Position numbers and translations under genes: made by a program. A DNA stretch of 64,000 nt from Canna indica (taxonomy: Eukaryota; Streptophyta; Magnoliopsida; Zingiberales; Cannaceae): NCBI GenBank assembly GCA_034359265.1, contig CP136890.1:38283501-38347500 (forward strand), in the 5' to 3' direction. Shown here in pieces: positions 18,202 through 29,603 of this stretch (position 1 is its first letter; every line of letters starts with the position of its first letter). The notes under the pieces were generated by a model that was not told the origin of the DNA, ran no database searches, and saw only the letters and a program-made list of their open reading frames with translations.

Positions 18202-21200
18202 ATGGGAAAGACAAATACCAATTCAGACAACAGTAGCTCAGATGATATGGAAAGATATCAATTTGTGCAAATGCAAAAGGCAAAGCAAAAGGGAAAGGCC
18301 AAGGCAGATAGCAATTCTGGTAGTAGTTGTTCAAGTGATACTCCTGATGTTCAGCAAGCTTTCCAACAAGGAAAGTCATTGCAATTTTCAGAGGTACTAC
18401 AACCCACATCACTTCAAGGAGAACAACCTACAATAGAACCAGTTGGGAAAAGTGATGATGACAATACTACTTCATCATATGATGCAAATTTACCTATTGG
18501 AGAAGCTGATAATGAATTAATGTCAAGTGAATTTGAGGATTTCAGTGATGATGAATACATAGAGGCAAGAACCATGAAGAAGGAAGATATACTACGTAAG
18601 AAATATCCTTCCAAGTTATATGATGCAATACCTGTGACAGTCGAGTGTGAAGCTGACTTGACTCCTCCAAGTGAAAGAATAGAAGTACCCGTTCAGATTA
18701 CAAGTGGTAGCATACCTCCAAGTCAAAGAGTAGATGATAATGAATTATTGCATAGTGAATATGATGCAAGTGATGATGAAGTGCTTACACCGAAAAGTGA
18801 AACAGAGGTAGAGGCGGATTCAAGAAGGAAAAATCAACGTGGCAAGATTTATAATCCAAAGTGTAAGATAGAAGACATTAGATTTGAAATTGGAATGAAG
18901 TTTGAGTCTATAAAGCAATTTAAGCAAGCTATGCAGTCATACGCATTGGCCAATGGTGTAAATATAAGATGGGTGAGATGTTGTAAAGAAAGAATGGAAG
19001 CAAAGTGTATGAGAAGTTGTCCGTGGAGGATTTATGGTAGTTGAAAGCAACATGAAGCCACGTTCATCATCAAGTCTTATGAGAAGGTACACAAATGTTC
19101 TAAAAGTATGTCAAATAGATAAACAACAGTGGAATAACTATCAAATTACTATTTGGAAAATTTTAGAAGTAATCCAAGTTGGGATGTCAAGCTTATGTCA
19201 CAAGATTTTCAATCAAAATTTTTTATAACATTGCCTAAAGTAAAATAGTATAGAGTGAGGTCGGCTGCCCTAGAAAAGCTTCGAGGTTCGGTGGAGGACC
19301 ACTATGCACTTTTGGGTCCATATGTATCAGAACTTAAAAGGAAGAACCCAACAAGTCTGTTCCAAATTATTTGTGATAGAGAGTATACCGGTGCACCCCC
19401 TATATTTAAAAGATTATATATTGGGTTTGATGCACTTAAAAATGGTTTTCTCCAAGGTTGTCGTCCAATTATTGGGTTTGATGGATGTTTCTTGAAAACC
19501 TTTCTAGGTGGACAGTTGCTATCAGCCATTGGTGTAGATGGAAACAACCAAATGTTTCCTATAGCTTGGGCAGTGGTTGAAGGTGAAAATTACGATGCTT
19601 GGAAGTGGTTCTTGGGATTGTTTTTTGATGACCTCCAAATTACTGAAGGATATGGTATGACAATTGTCAGCGACCAACAAAAGATAATCGATTTTTCAGT
19701 TAAATAAGCATATTTGAAATACTCATTCTTGGGGTTCATGTTACATTTGTTTATTGCAGGGACTTGAACATGCTTTGTTGGAACGAGTACCATTTGCCGA
19801 GCACAGAAATTGTGCAAGACATCTATACGCAAATTAGAAGAAGAAGTTCAATGGCCACTACTACAAATCATTGTTCTGGAAGGCAGTGAGATCTATGGAA
19901 GAAATTGAGCTAAATAGAATGTTAGAAGAGATGGTAGCAGATTCACCTCAGGCCCACCAAGCTTTCATCTCCATTGGGCTGAAAAAATTCTGTCAAACAT
20001 ACATTAGTACAAATTGCAAGTCAGATAATGTGACCAATAATATATCAGGGACATTCAATGGTTACATATTAAATGCAAGAAGCAAACCAATTGTTGATAT
20101 GCTTGAGGAGATACAACGTTTGCTAATGCAAAGGATGTATTTGAAGAGAGTGATGATTGTGAAGTGGACTGATGATATATGTCTGAATATAAGGAAAAAA
20201 TTGGAGATTAACAAAGAGGAAAACAGGTTTTGTATTGTTACACCAAGTTGGAACTTGAAATTTGAAGTTCAATATATGAGCAAGATTCATGTTGTAAACA
20301 TTGGCAATCGTAGTTGTTCGTGTCGGCGGTGTGATCTAACAGGTATACCATGTAACCATGCAGTTTCTTGCATTGCTTGGATGAAGGATGACCCTGATAA
20401 GTATGTAAGTGACTACTTTAAGAGAGATGCTTACCTAAAGACTTATACAAATTTTATTGAATCATTGACTGAGAAGGATACTTAGCCCAATGTGGATGGC
20501 CCCCATTGTTTGCCACCACATGTCAAAAAGATGCCAGGGAGACCAAAGAAGGTGAGGAGAAGAGAAATGAATGAGGATGGTAGCCAAGCATCAAGGTACT
20601 CGAGACATGGAACATTCATTACATGTCAGTTATGTTTCAAGGAAGGTCATAACAGGCGAAAAAATCCATTTAGGGGAGTTTCATCAACTGCACCAGTGGA
20701 GGAGGAGGTAAGTTAAGTTCTATTATTAAGTTTCATTATTAAGTTAAGTTCTAGTAACCTAACAGTAACCTAATATTTTAGGGTACAAGCAGAGGTAGAA
20801 GTAGAGGCAGAGCCTCCACATCAAGCAGTGGTAGAGGCAAAGAATCCACATCAACCAGAGGCAGATGTAGAGCCTGCACATCAACCAGAGGAAGATCAAG
20901 AGGGAGAGCATCCAACTCTGCAAGAGATGACCCAAATAGCAGTAGAGTGGCAGTAAGTTAAGTTCCATTATTAAGTTTCATTATTTTGTTATCAGCATTA
21001 ATATTCTAATATAATTGGTGTATTTTAGGCAATATGCAGAGAAAGAGCTATGGCTTCACAAGAATTTGGAGTGTTTGTTGGAGAGGAAACATGGAACACT
21101 TACTATAGAGTATTACAAATTAGTTTACTAACTTTTTCATATTACAAGTTATTTCAATTTGGAGAGCTAATTCATGCTTATTTATTTTGTAGATGCCCGA

Positions 21201-21380
21201 AAGTGGAATGCCAATTTGTTCAAGCTGAGGAGAATGGAGTGGCTCAATTATTCGAGAACGAGATATAAGAGTTCGACGCTTACAAGTAGCAAGAGAAGCA
21301 AGAGAAGCAAGAGAAGAGTTCCAAGCATCTCAGACTTCTCCTATTGGTGGACAAAATGAGACAGAAAGAAGAGATGATTG
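18202..21380 (+). pseudogene. MULE (MuDR-type) transposase, degenerate
   Basis: Three diagnostic parts lie in order. First is an acidic N-terminus ending in FEIGMKFESIKQFKQAMQSY, the MuDR DNA-binding domain. Second is the core PIIGFDGCFLKTFLGGQLLS with MFPIAWAVVEGENYDAWKWF and GYGMTIVSDQQK, the MULE transposase domain. Third is a SWIM zinc finger, SCSCRRCDLTGIPCNHAVSC, then a zinc knuckle CQLCFKEGHNRRKNP whose last Cys is replaced by Asn. The 3' exons after GTAAGT donors (20708, 20952) encode RGRSRGR-rich sequence (20781-20951) and a short end at 21380. Stops at 19042-19044 and just after (TAA near 19122), a frame change near 19150-19250 and a stop near 19830 break it, so it cannot make a full transposase. 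Confidence 0.85.
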
Positions 21381-22375
21381 AACTATTGTTAGATATTGTA
21401 ATCTGCTACTGTCATTTTGATACTGTATTACTGTGTCACTGTGATTGACACTGTAAACTTTGATTTTGAATGGCCTAAGTTTATGTTTTGAATGGCCTAA
21501 GTTATGTTGATACTGTGATAATACTATGATGATACTATGATATATTTTGAAATTTAGATTTTGTTTCATTGTGAATTAATGAAGTTTTGAAGTTTTGATG
21601 AAATATAGTTATGTGAATTGATGAAGTTTTGAAGTTTTGATGAAATATAGTTATGTGAATTGATATCAGCTGATCCAAATGTCGAAAGTTGAGGATGTAT
21701 CCAGTTTGATATTGATGTTGATATCTTATGTCAAAAGTAATGTTGATATCAGATGATATTATGAAGAGATGATTTTGTTTCATTTTATTTCTGATATCAG
21801 CTGATCCAAATGCTATTAGTTTCAAAATATATGAAGAGATGATTTTATTATATGATAGCTATCAGTTTCATTTTTGAAATGCTATCAGTTTCAAAATATA
21901 TGATAGCTGATATATGTTTTCAATAAGTTTTAATAAGTTTCAATTTGATATATGTTTTCAGTTCAGTTTCAATTATGCTTATACTGATACTGATATCTGA
22001 TATCAGTTGAAAGCTGATACTGATATGAGTTATCAGTTGATATTCATATCAGTTATATCAAAATATATCCTGATATTACAATTGGCTAGAAATTATATCC
22101 TCTTAGTGCTCGAACTACTTAATTACGGGTGAGGACATAGTATTAACTGATATTGTTATCAGCTGATACAGATATCAGTTATCAGTTGATAACTGATATC
22201 AGAATCAACTGATAACTGATATCAAAATCAGCTACTATAAGTGCACAACTGATATATGTTTTCAGTAAGTTTCAATAAGTTTTAGTTTGATATATGTTTT
22301 CAGTTCAGCTCCAATTATGCTGATACTGATACTGAAATCTGATATATGTTTTCAGTTCAGTTCAGGACATAGTAT
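21381..22375 (+). repeat. Palindrome-rich AT zone of the MULE
   Basis: Non-coding. It is dominated by short palindromes and near-palindromes such as TGATATCA, ATCAGCTGAT and ACTGATATCAGTT, in mixed spacing from ~21660 on. Direct repeats of GTGAATTGATGAAGTTTTGA occur at ~21572-21640. The segment AGGACATAGTATTAACTGAT at ~22133 is nearly repeated at ~22363, where the CACTA element is inserted. Confidence 0.7.
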
Positions 22376-22397
22376 TTACACTACTAGAAATTTGGTC

Positions 22398-22640
22398 TTC
22401 AGCAACGGCTATCAGCAACGGCCGCTCAAGTCGTTGCTATTTGCAACGGCATTCTTACGGCCGCTCGAGCCGTTGCAGATATGTTGTATCTGCAACGGCT
22501 TTCTAACGGACACGCGAGCCGTTGCTGATGATTTTAATTATCAGCAACGGCTTTCTAACGGACAAGTGAGCCGTTGCTGATGATAACTTATTAACAACGG
22601 CTTTCTAACGGGCGAGTGAGCCGTTGCTGATAAGTTTATA
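22398..22640 (+). repeat. Left subterminal repeats of the CACTA element
   Basis: About six inverted pairs of CAACGGC/GCCGTTG. The clearest unit is CAACGGCTTTCTAACGG followed by a short spacer and GAGCCGTTGCTGAT, each able to form a small hairpin. Such subterminal arrays bind the TNPA-type protein in En/Spm. Confidence 0.9.
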
Positions 22641-23050
22641 TAGGTCGCAGATCGCGCCCACCCCCCTTCTTCCTCCCGCTGCTGCCGCCACCGCCTCCTC
22701 CTCCCGCCTCTCGCCGCCGCTGCCGACGCCGACGATGCCTCTTCCTCCTCCCGCTGCTGCCGACACTGTCAGGTATACATCGTCGGCCGGCCGTCTCTTC
22801 CCGTTGCGGCCGGCGGGAAATCCGACCGAAACCCTAAAAATAGGGTTTCGGCTGGCGGCGGTCGGCCGATGGCCGCCGCCGGACCTTGTACAATGGCCGG
22901 ACAGTGTGTCCGGCCACTGTACGCCGGCGTTGGAGTCCACCTGACTCCGGCGCCGGAATTTGTAGATTAATATGTATTTTTAATTGTTAATTAATTATTT
23001 AATTAATTATTTAATTTGTTAGATTAATTATTAGGGTTTAGATTAATTTT
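22641..23050 (+). other. GC-rich CACTA leader with small hairpins
   Basis: A CCGCCGCTGCC-rich leader. It holds the palindrome AACCCTAAAAATAGGGTTT (about 22831) and a 16-bp stem, GTACAATGGCCGGACA against TGTCCGGCCACTGTAC (22888-22922, one mismatch). ORFs here are open in both strands because of the high GC content and are not convincing genes. Confidence 0.6.
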
Positions 23051-23154
23051 GGAATCGTCCACTTCGGACGCGCGCCGGAATCGTCCTCTTCGGACTCTTG
23101 CCGAAATCGTCGAATTTGGACTCGTGTCGGAATTGTCCAATATGGACTCGAACT
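23051..23154 (+). repeat. Four tandem copies of a 26-bp unit
   Basis: The units read GGAATCGTCCACTTCGGACG plus CGCGCC, and then three diverged copies (GGAATCGTCCTCTTCGGACT, GAAATCGTCGAATTTGGACT, GGAATTGTCCAATATGGACT), each 26 bp apart. Every unit contains its own inverted pair TCC..GGA. Confidence 0.9.
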
Positions 23155-23344
23155 GTCTCGAAACATTTAGAAAATAATCATCTATCCGACGAGTTGATAT
23201 GTTTCCCGTACGCATTGATGAGTCAGATATGATTTAGCAAAACCTTAGATCCGTTCGGGGATTGTATGTTCGTGTAAAAGAAGTAGATGATCTTTTATAC
23301 GACGTACAATTCTTGAATTGTCCCTGATTGGACAATTTGAGAAT

Positions 23345-23531
23345 ATAGTTATTTGTACTGCACTTACGTTTTTATTTTAACTGTTAACTAATTATTTTAA
23401 ATTTCGGCAATATCTCTCTTGTTCTCCGATACGCGCCCAGATGATATGCGTATTCGGAGAACTGTAGGGAGATGCTGCCGAAATTTAGAATGAAGTTAAC
23501 GGTTAAAATAAGTACTTAGTGCAATATAAAT
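23345..23531 (+). ncRNA. Long near-perfect hairpin upstream of the CACTA transposase
   Basis: The 5' arm (TGCACTTACGTTTTTATTTT, then AAATTTCGGCAATATCTCTC, then GTTCTCCGATACGC) pairs with the 3' arm, whose reverse complement reads TGCACTAAGTACTTATTTT, AAATTTCGGCAGCATCTCCC and GTTCTCCGAATACGC. The loop is about 11 nt (CCCAGATGATA). The stem is ~80 bp with few gaps, and weaker pairing extends outward to ~23310 and ~23575. It ends ~55 bp before the first transposase ATG, so it would be in the 5' UTR. A long hairpin like this could be a Dicer substrate or a small nested foldback; I see only the structure. Confidence 0.6.
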
Positions 23532-23587
23532 AACATAAATCCCGAATGGAATAGGACAATCTCACCTAAAGACATTAACCAAAGAAA

Positions 23588-26500
23588 TTGTCATTGATTG
23601 ACAGAATCATGTCGGCTGATCGAAGTTGGATGTACCGACGTCTTGATCGTGGAGCTTTAACGAATGAGTTTCGATTAGGCGTAACATACTTCCTAAATTT
23701 CGCCTATTCGAATCGGAATTTCGTTAGCATCGGTGATCAAATCCGATGTCCGTGCCGCATTTGTTCGAATGGACGATTTTTGGATCGGGAGACTGTCACT
23801 CTGCATCTATATAGCAAAGGATTTGCACCAAGATATTTTCTATGGACTTGTCACGGGGAGTCACGCGAAGTCGGGACGTCGAGCAATCCTGTCATTTAGA
23901 CATATGGTGAATCTTCCTCTGCTGGTGCTTCTTCATCCAGACAATGTAATCCCTATAGAACTATGATACTTGATAGTCTTGGGAGTCAATTCCACCTGAA
24001 TGATAATGTTGATCGGCCAGTTCTTCAGACATCAGTCCCACCAGATACTACAGTGGTTGATATCATAGAAGTACAAACCGCGGTAGAGATTGAATTACCG
24101 AATCAAGAAGCTGCAGAATTTTACGAGATGTTGAAAGCTGCCGATGAACCTTTGTATGAGAATTGTCCTAAATACACTAGGTTTTCAGCAATGACACAGC
24201 TCTTAAACATCAAGACCGATTGTAATATCAGCGGAGTTGCGTATGATCGGATTGCTGGATTGATTAATGGAATGCTGCCTACTGATAACAAGTTTGAGCC
24301 AACTTTTTATAAGACTAAAAAGCTAATGAGAAAATTGGGGCTTGGGTACGAAAAAATACACGCGTGCCAAAATAACTGCATTTTATATTATAAAGAAAAT
24401 GTGTAGTTGGATAAATGCACTGTATGTCAACATCCTCGTTACAAGGAGAAGAAATCGGTCCGACAGAAAAATATCCCGTTTAAGGTGCTTCGGTATTTTC
24501 CACTAACACCGAGGCTTCAAAGATTATATATTCATGTCGGAAAAGACAGCCCCCTACATGAGTTGGCATGCAAGAAGTCGTGATGATACAGTAATGACTC
24601 ATCCATCTGACAGTGAAGCATGGAAACATTTGGATACATGTTATCCTTCATTTGCTAGGGATACTAGAAATATCAAATTGGGATTGTGCACAGATGGTTT
24701 TAATCCGTTTGGACATTCTGCAACTCCTTATTCAGTTTGGACAGTGCTGCTGATAGTTTATAATTTGCCACTGTCAATGTTCATGAAAGATGAATTTATT
24801 TATCTTTCGATGATTATTCCGGGTCCTAAGGGTCCGCGAAAAGAAATTGACATATTTCTCAGACCCTTGATAGATGAATTGAAAATATTGTGGACTGAGG
24901 GAGTTGTCACTTATGATTGTCATCGGAAGCAAAACTTCAATTTAAAGGCCGCGGTCTTGTGGACAATCAATGATTTCCCGGCGTACGGCATGTTGTCTGG
25001 TTGGAGCACTCACGACCGACTCTCTTGTCCGTATTGTATGGAACACTCTAAATCAATCAGTCTTCAAAACAGACGAAAAATCTCATTCTTTGATTGTCAT
25101 CGTCGATTCCTACCGGTTAATCATCAGTATCGAAGGAATTGTAATAAATTTACTAAGGGCAGAGTCGAAAGAGATGGGCCACCACCGATGTTGTCTGGTG
25201 AACAAATGTTAGCACGTGTTTCAGCACTTCCAGATATAGTATTTGGTCGCAATGAAAGAGTGTCAGGTTTTGGCCAAACACATAATTGGGTGAAAAAAAG
25301 TATCTTTTGGGAATTGCCCTATTGGACTTCATTATTGATTCGACATAATTTAGATGTCATGCACATTGAAAAAAATGTGTTTGATAATATTTCCAACAGT
25401 TTGATGGATGTTTCCGAAAAAACTAAAGATAATGTCAAAGCTCGACATGATATGAAAATACTTTGTAAAAGACCAGAGTTGGAGTTACAAGAGGTCAACA
25501 GACGATATCTAAAACCGAATGCCCTATATGTGTTAAATAAACAACAGATCAAAGATGTTTGTCAATGGGTAAAAGAACTCATATTACCCGATGGATATAC
25601 TTCAAACTTATCTCGATGTGTGAACGTCGATGATTGCAAAATATCAGGGATGAAGAGCCATGATTGTCATGTATTCATGCAGAGATTACTTCCGATCGCA
25701 TTTCGAGATCTTATACCTGATAATATTTGGGGTCCGTTGACTGAATTAAGTATGTTTTTTAGAAATATCTGTGCAAATGTCCTTCGAGTCGAAGATATAT
25801 CAACACTTGAAAATAATATTGTTGAAATCATATGCAAGCTGGAGCAGTTTTTCCCTCCTGCATTTTTTGACTCGATGGAGCATCTACCGATACACTTGGC
25901 ATACGAGGCACGAGTTGGTGGCCCCGTTCAATATCGGTGGATGTACTTATTTGAAAGATACATGAATCGTTTGAAGAAAAAAGTAAAGAACACCGCAGCT
26001 GTTGAAGGATCAATATCTAAATCGTATATCATCCAAGAAATTTCAATATTCTGCTCATTTTACTTTGAATCGACAGTACAGACAAGATTTGATCGTCTTC
26101 CACGTAACGACGACGGGGGTGTTCGACATTCAGATGGATGTTTAAATATATTTTGTCACTCTAGTCGTGCTTTTGGTTCTCGTCCATCTCGACACTTAAG
26201 CGATGAAGAGTATCATTTGGCACACTTGTATGTATTACTCAATTGTCCAGAGATTGAACAATTCATTGAAATATTTGACATTGAGATGGTGCAAAAATAC
26301 TCTATTCACAATGATCAAGAATTTGAGAGATTACGGAATCGTGATTTCCCTATTTGGATTCAGACTTACAGCAAAGATCACAGAGCTGAAATAGATGAAA
26401 GAATATTTGAGTTTGTTAGTGGACCGTCGCGACTTGTGTCGTGCTATAGCAGATATTTTGTTAATGGGTATAAATTTCACACGGTTGAATATGCATTTAC

Positions 26501-27098
26501 AAAGAAGACGATGAATGCTGGGGTCTGCGTGAAAGGGACAACCTATGTTGAATGTGATATGGATTTTTATGGACTGGTGGAAGAAGTGATAGAGTTGCAC
26601 TACTTCGGCTTAAAATCAGTGATCCTATTTAGATGTCATTGGTTCGATACAACAGAAAGGGGCATGAAAGTTCATCCAAAATACAAACTTGTTGAGGTTA
26701 ATTACAAATCGAAATTGGCAGCAAATGAGCCTTTTATATTGGCATCACAAGCCGAACAAGTATATTACGCGAAGTATCCGGCTCGAAATAAAGATAGAGC
26801 AGATTGGCGTGTAGTCTGTAAGACAAAAGGTAGAGGAAAAATTGATCCGATAGTAGGAGAAAATGAGCTGATACCTGATATGACACATGGTTTCTATCAA
26901 GAAGATGATCCTCCTGCTGTAGATCGTATTATTCCAATACTCGAGGATGCAGACACAATGTCAATTCAATTAGAAGTTGAATATGCTGATGATGACGATC
27001 ATGAAATTGAGGAAGCTGGAGATGAAAAAGATGAAGAAGATGAAGAAGAGGAAGAAGACGAAGAATTTGAAGACTATTATTCAGATGATGAGGAATAA
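23588..27098 (+). pseudogene. CACTA TNPD-type transposase, three lesions
   Basis: Domains in order: transposase-associated (DRSWMYRRLDRGALTNEFRL, RCPCRICSNGRFLDRETVTL) at 23615-23860; the Transposase_21 (tnp2) domain from ~24420 (LGLCTDGFNPFG, YNLPLSMFMKDEFIYLSMII, LRHNLDVMHIEKNVFDN-like); a DUF4218-like region (LPIHLAYEARVGGPVQYRWM); a DUF4216-like region (CDMDFYGLVEEVIELHYFG); and an acidic tail of E and D. Lesions: TAG at 23897-23899, TAG at 24404-24406, and a frameshift at ~24526-24533, where four extra bases precede the ATGTCGG that resumes the family sequence. After it an 854-codon frame is fully open. Both TAG codons could come from CAG by C-to-T. Confidence 0.9.
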
Positions 27099-27173
27099 TC
27101 GTAAAGTATATAGTTTATTAAATATATCTCTATTATTTATACAATAATCTGATTATATGTCTATTCGACAGAT

Positions 27174-28681
27174 ATGTCTGGTCGTGGTTATCGTCGTAGG
27201 AGAGCTTCGGAGTCTCCGATCGGTGAGACTCCAGCACTTACTCATGCTGCTGATTCTCCTGTTGTTGATCCTACTACCGATGATACTACTGAGGCTAGTA
27301 CATCTAGACGCAGGCGGCCACGCGGGCCGAAAAGGTGGCAGCCTCCACCAGCCACAGAGTCACGTAGATTTATTAGCGTGATTGGGGAGCGGTAATATAT
27401 CATGAATTATGAATCATTACAAATTCATTATATCATAATATAATATTAAAATTTATTTTTGTTGTGCAGGTTCGAGCAAGAAGAAGTGCCAAGGAGCATT
27501 TCTTCTACTATTCGATGATACATGCACGGGGCATGGCCTACGTGGTCTCACGTGCCTAGCGAGCACGTCGACATGTTATGGCGCGAGTTTGAGGCACGTA
27601 TTATTATTTTTTTTACATGCATGATGATTAATATTGGTACAGATATTATTATTTTGCAGGCTCGCTTTACATGGGCCGAGGACCAGAGGCCATTCATTTA
27701 CGCTGCCTGGGAGGCTATTTCCCGTGCGAGGTACAACGAGCAGCTGGGGCAGGCTCGGTCCCAGGCGATGGCACGAGCTGGGACCACTAACATCGCGGAG
27801 ACTCTGGGATACGACCCCGATTGGATTACTCCGGATATATGGGACCAGCTCGTGGGAATATGGTCGACGGATCGATGGCAGGAGGTTTCTCGGAATGCGG
27901 CTAGAAATCGCATGTCGGGGGGAGCAGCGCGTCACACCGGCGGCTCTGTTGCATTTGCAGTGCACGTGAACCGTATGGTAAGTATACCTTTTAATTATAT
28001 TTTTTATTTGTTACTATGTGTACTAATTAATGTATTTGTTTTATAAATGTAGACGACGGTGTCGGATGACGGGACTGTCCAGCGACCCTCCCCGATGGCG
28101 GTGTTTGAGCGCGTCGAGCACATGGGACGGGGGAGTACATCGACAACCGCGCTGCATACATTATGGTAACTATATATTTGTTTAAATTATTCATTATATA
28201 TTTATAATTTAAGTTTTATGATAAATATTAAACAAAAAATCAAACTCGAGTAGGAGACCTACGGCCAGACGGTGGTGCAGCGCGGGGGCACCCCCGAGGA
28301 CTTTGACGCAGCAACGTGGGTCGAGGCCGCAAGTGGCTGGGACCATGGCCGCGTATATGGCTTTGCAGATAGTGGTCATGCGCGAGCCGTACTAGGGCCA
28401 CTTGGGGCATCGACCCCTCCAGTCGCTGGTGAGCGGCCGTCCACCTCTAGATCAGTTATGATTATAGTAGCAGAATAAGGACTCTAGAGGAGACGGTCGC
28501 GCGTCAGAGTCAGATGATGGCGGAGATACATGCTATGCTACGCAACATGTCAGGTCATCCCGAAGCAGGCATCTCTTCGGCATCATCTAATCCATCGTCC
28601 TCGAGTCAGTCCATGTCGGTGTACACTCAAGCACTCCAGACCCCGCCATATGATCCAGATCATCCTCCATCGTCATCGTGA
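27174..28681 (+). pseudogene. Second CACTA gene, Ptta/En/Spm transposase family
   Basis: A multi-exon gene. The first exon starts MSGRGYRRRRASESPIGE and ends at a GTAATA donor (~27392). The second begins after TTGTGCAG (27470) and contains YMHGAWPTWSHVPSEHVDML. A later exon carries FTWAEDQRPFIYAAWEAISR, IWSTDRWQEVSRNAARNRMS and AARHTGGSVAFAVHVNRM, typical of the family. The final exons read RGGTPEDFDAATWVEA, then SQMMAEIHAMLRNMSGHPEA to a TGA at 28679-28681. With these splice sites an in-frame TGA occurs at 27516-27518, and the intron after ~27594 lacks a good phase-matched GT donor. The gene is therefore either broken or spliced differently. Its product would be the TNPA-like DNA-binding partner. 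Confidence 0.7.
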
Positions 28682-28964
28682 GATTTTTTTATATTGACTT
28701 TGTTACTGAGATATTGGATTTGTTTAATTTATTTTGTTTGGATATTGATACTTCAATTTTGCATTTGAATAGTTTTTATACTATTGTGGATAATTATTTA
28801 TATAAATATAATTGTTTTGACGTATATCCGGGTATATTTGTGATGTGTGAATGAATGTGTGTATGAGTGTATGGGTGTGTGAGTTATGTATCAGATAATG
28901 TATCAATGTATCAATGGAAATTTTAAATTTTAAATTTTTTCGTTACCAGGTTCACATCATCAGC

Positions 28965-29325
28965 AACGGCTTTCCCACGGCCGTCCGTGGGAAAGCCGTT
29001 GCTAAAAGTGTATCGAAAGCCGTTGCTGATGACCTACAGCAACGGCTTAGCGACGGGATTTTACTAACGGCGTTGCTACGGACTCAGCGGCCGTTGCTAT
29101 TAATGTTATCCACAACGGCTCCGGGTCCGTGGCAAAACCGTTGCTGATAATATTTTTAGCAACGGCCGCTCGGGCCGTTGCTAAGTTATCAGCAACGCGA
29201 GTTTCTGTCACGGCACCATTGCAACGGCTCCGGCCGTTGCTGATGGTCTTCAGCAACGGCTCCGGCCGTTGCTGATGGTCTTCAGCAACGGCTCAGCAAC
29301 GGCATCAGCCGTTGCTGATGCCCAT
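28965..29325 (+). repeat. Right subterminal repeats of the CACTA element
   Basis: About ten CAACGGC/GCCGTTG motifs in inverted pairs, such as CAGCAACGGCTCCGGCCGTT twice in a row near 29220-29290. This is the same motif as at the left end. Confidence 0.9.
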
Positions 29326-29603
29326 TTTTCTAGTAGTGTTATCTGATATTGTTATCAGCCGATAGCTGATAATTAATATCAGTATCAGCTAATACTGATA
29401 TCAGTTCACATATTATCCTGAAAGCTTCATTACACCAAAATACGAATATTGATATCAAATACATTAATACCAAATTAAGAGAGATGCTTCATTACACCAG
29501 GTTGTTTCATTACTGATAACATAAAGTATTCAACACCAAAAAGAACTTATCAAATACAGATATTTCATTACAACCATAAAGTAATTCACCGTCCAAGCAC
29601 ATA

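Larger units (their letters stand above)
22379..29338 (+). mobile_element. Complete CACTA (En/Spm) transposon (6960 bp)
   Basis: The left end CACTACTAGAAATTTGG and the inverted right end CACTACTAGAAAAATGGGC define the TIR, and TTA is duplicated on both sides (22376-22378 and 29339-29341). Subterminal arrays of a GCAACGGC-containing repeat occupy ~240 bp at the left and ~370 bp at the right. Inside are a GC-rich leader, a TNPD-type transposase pseudogene and a second multi-exon gene of the Ptta/En/Spm family. Joining the flanks across the element recreates GGACATAGTATTTATCTG, matching the undisturbed copy at ~22135, so this insertion is younger than the MULE. Confidence 0.95.

Noticed and set aside
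17963..18436. 157-codon plus-strand ORF overlapping the MULE transposase start
   Set aside because: Out of frame with the recognisable transposase N-terminus; hydrophobic low-complexity start.
22605..22944. Two ~110-codon ORFs on opposite strands in the CACTA leader
   Set aside because: High-GC low-complexity sequence (alanine/glycine/proline runs) makes both strands open; no family match.
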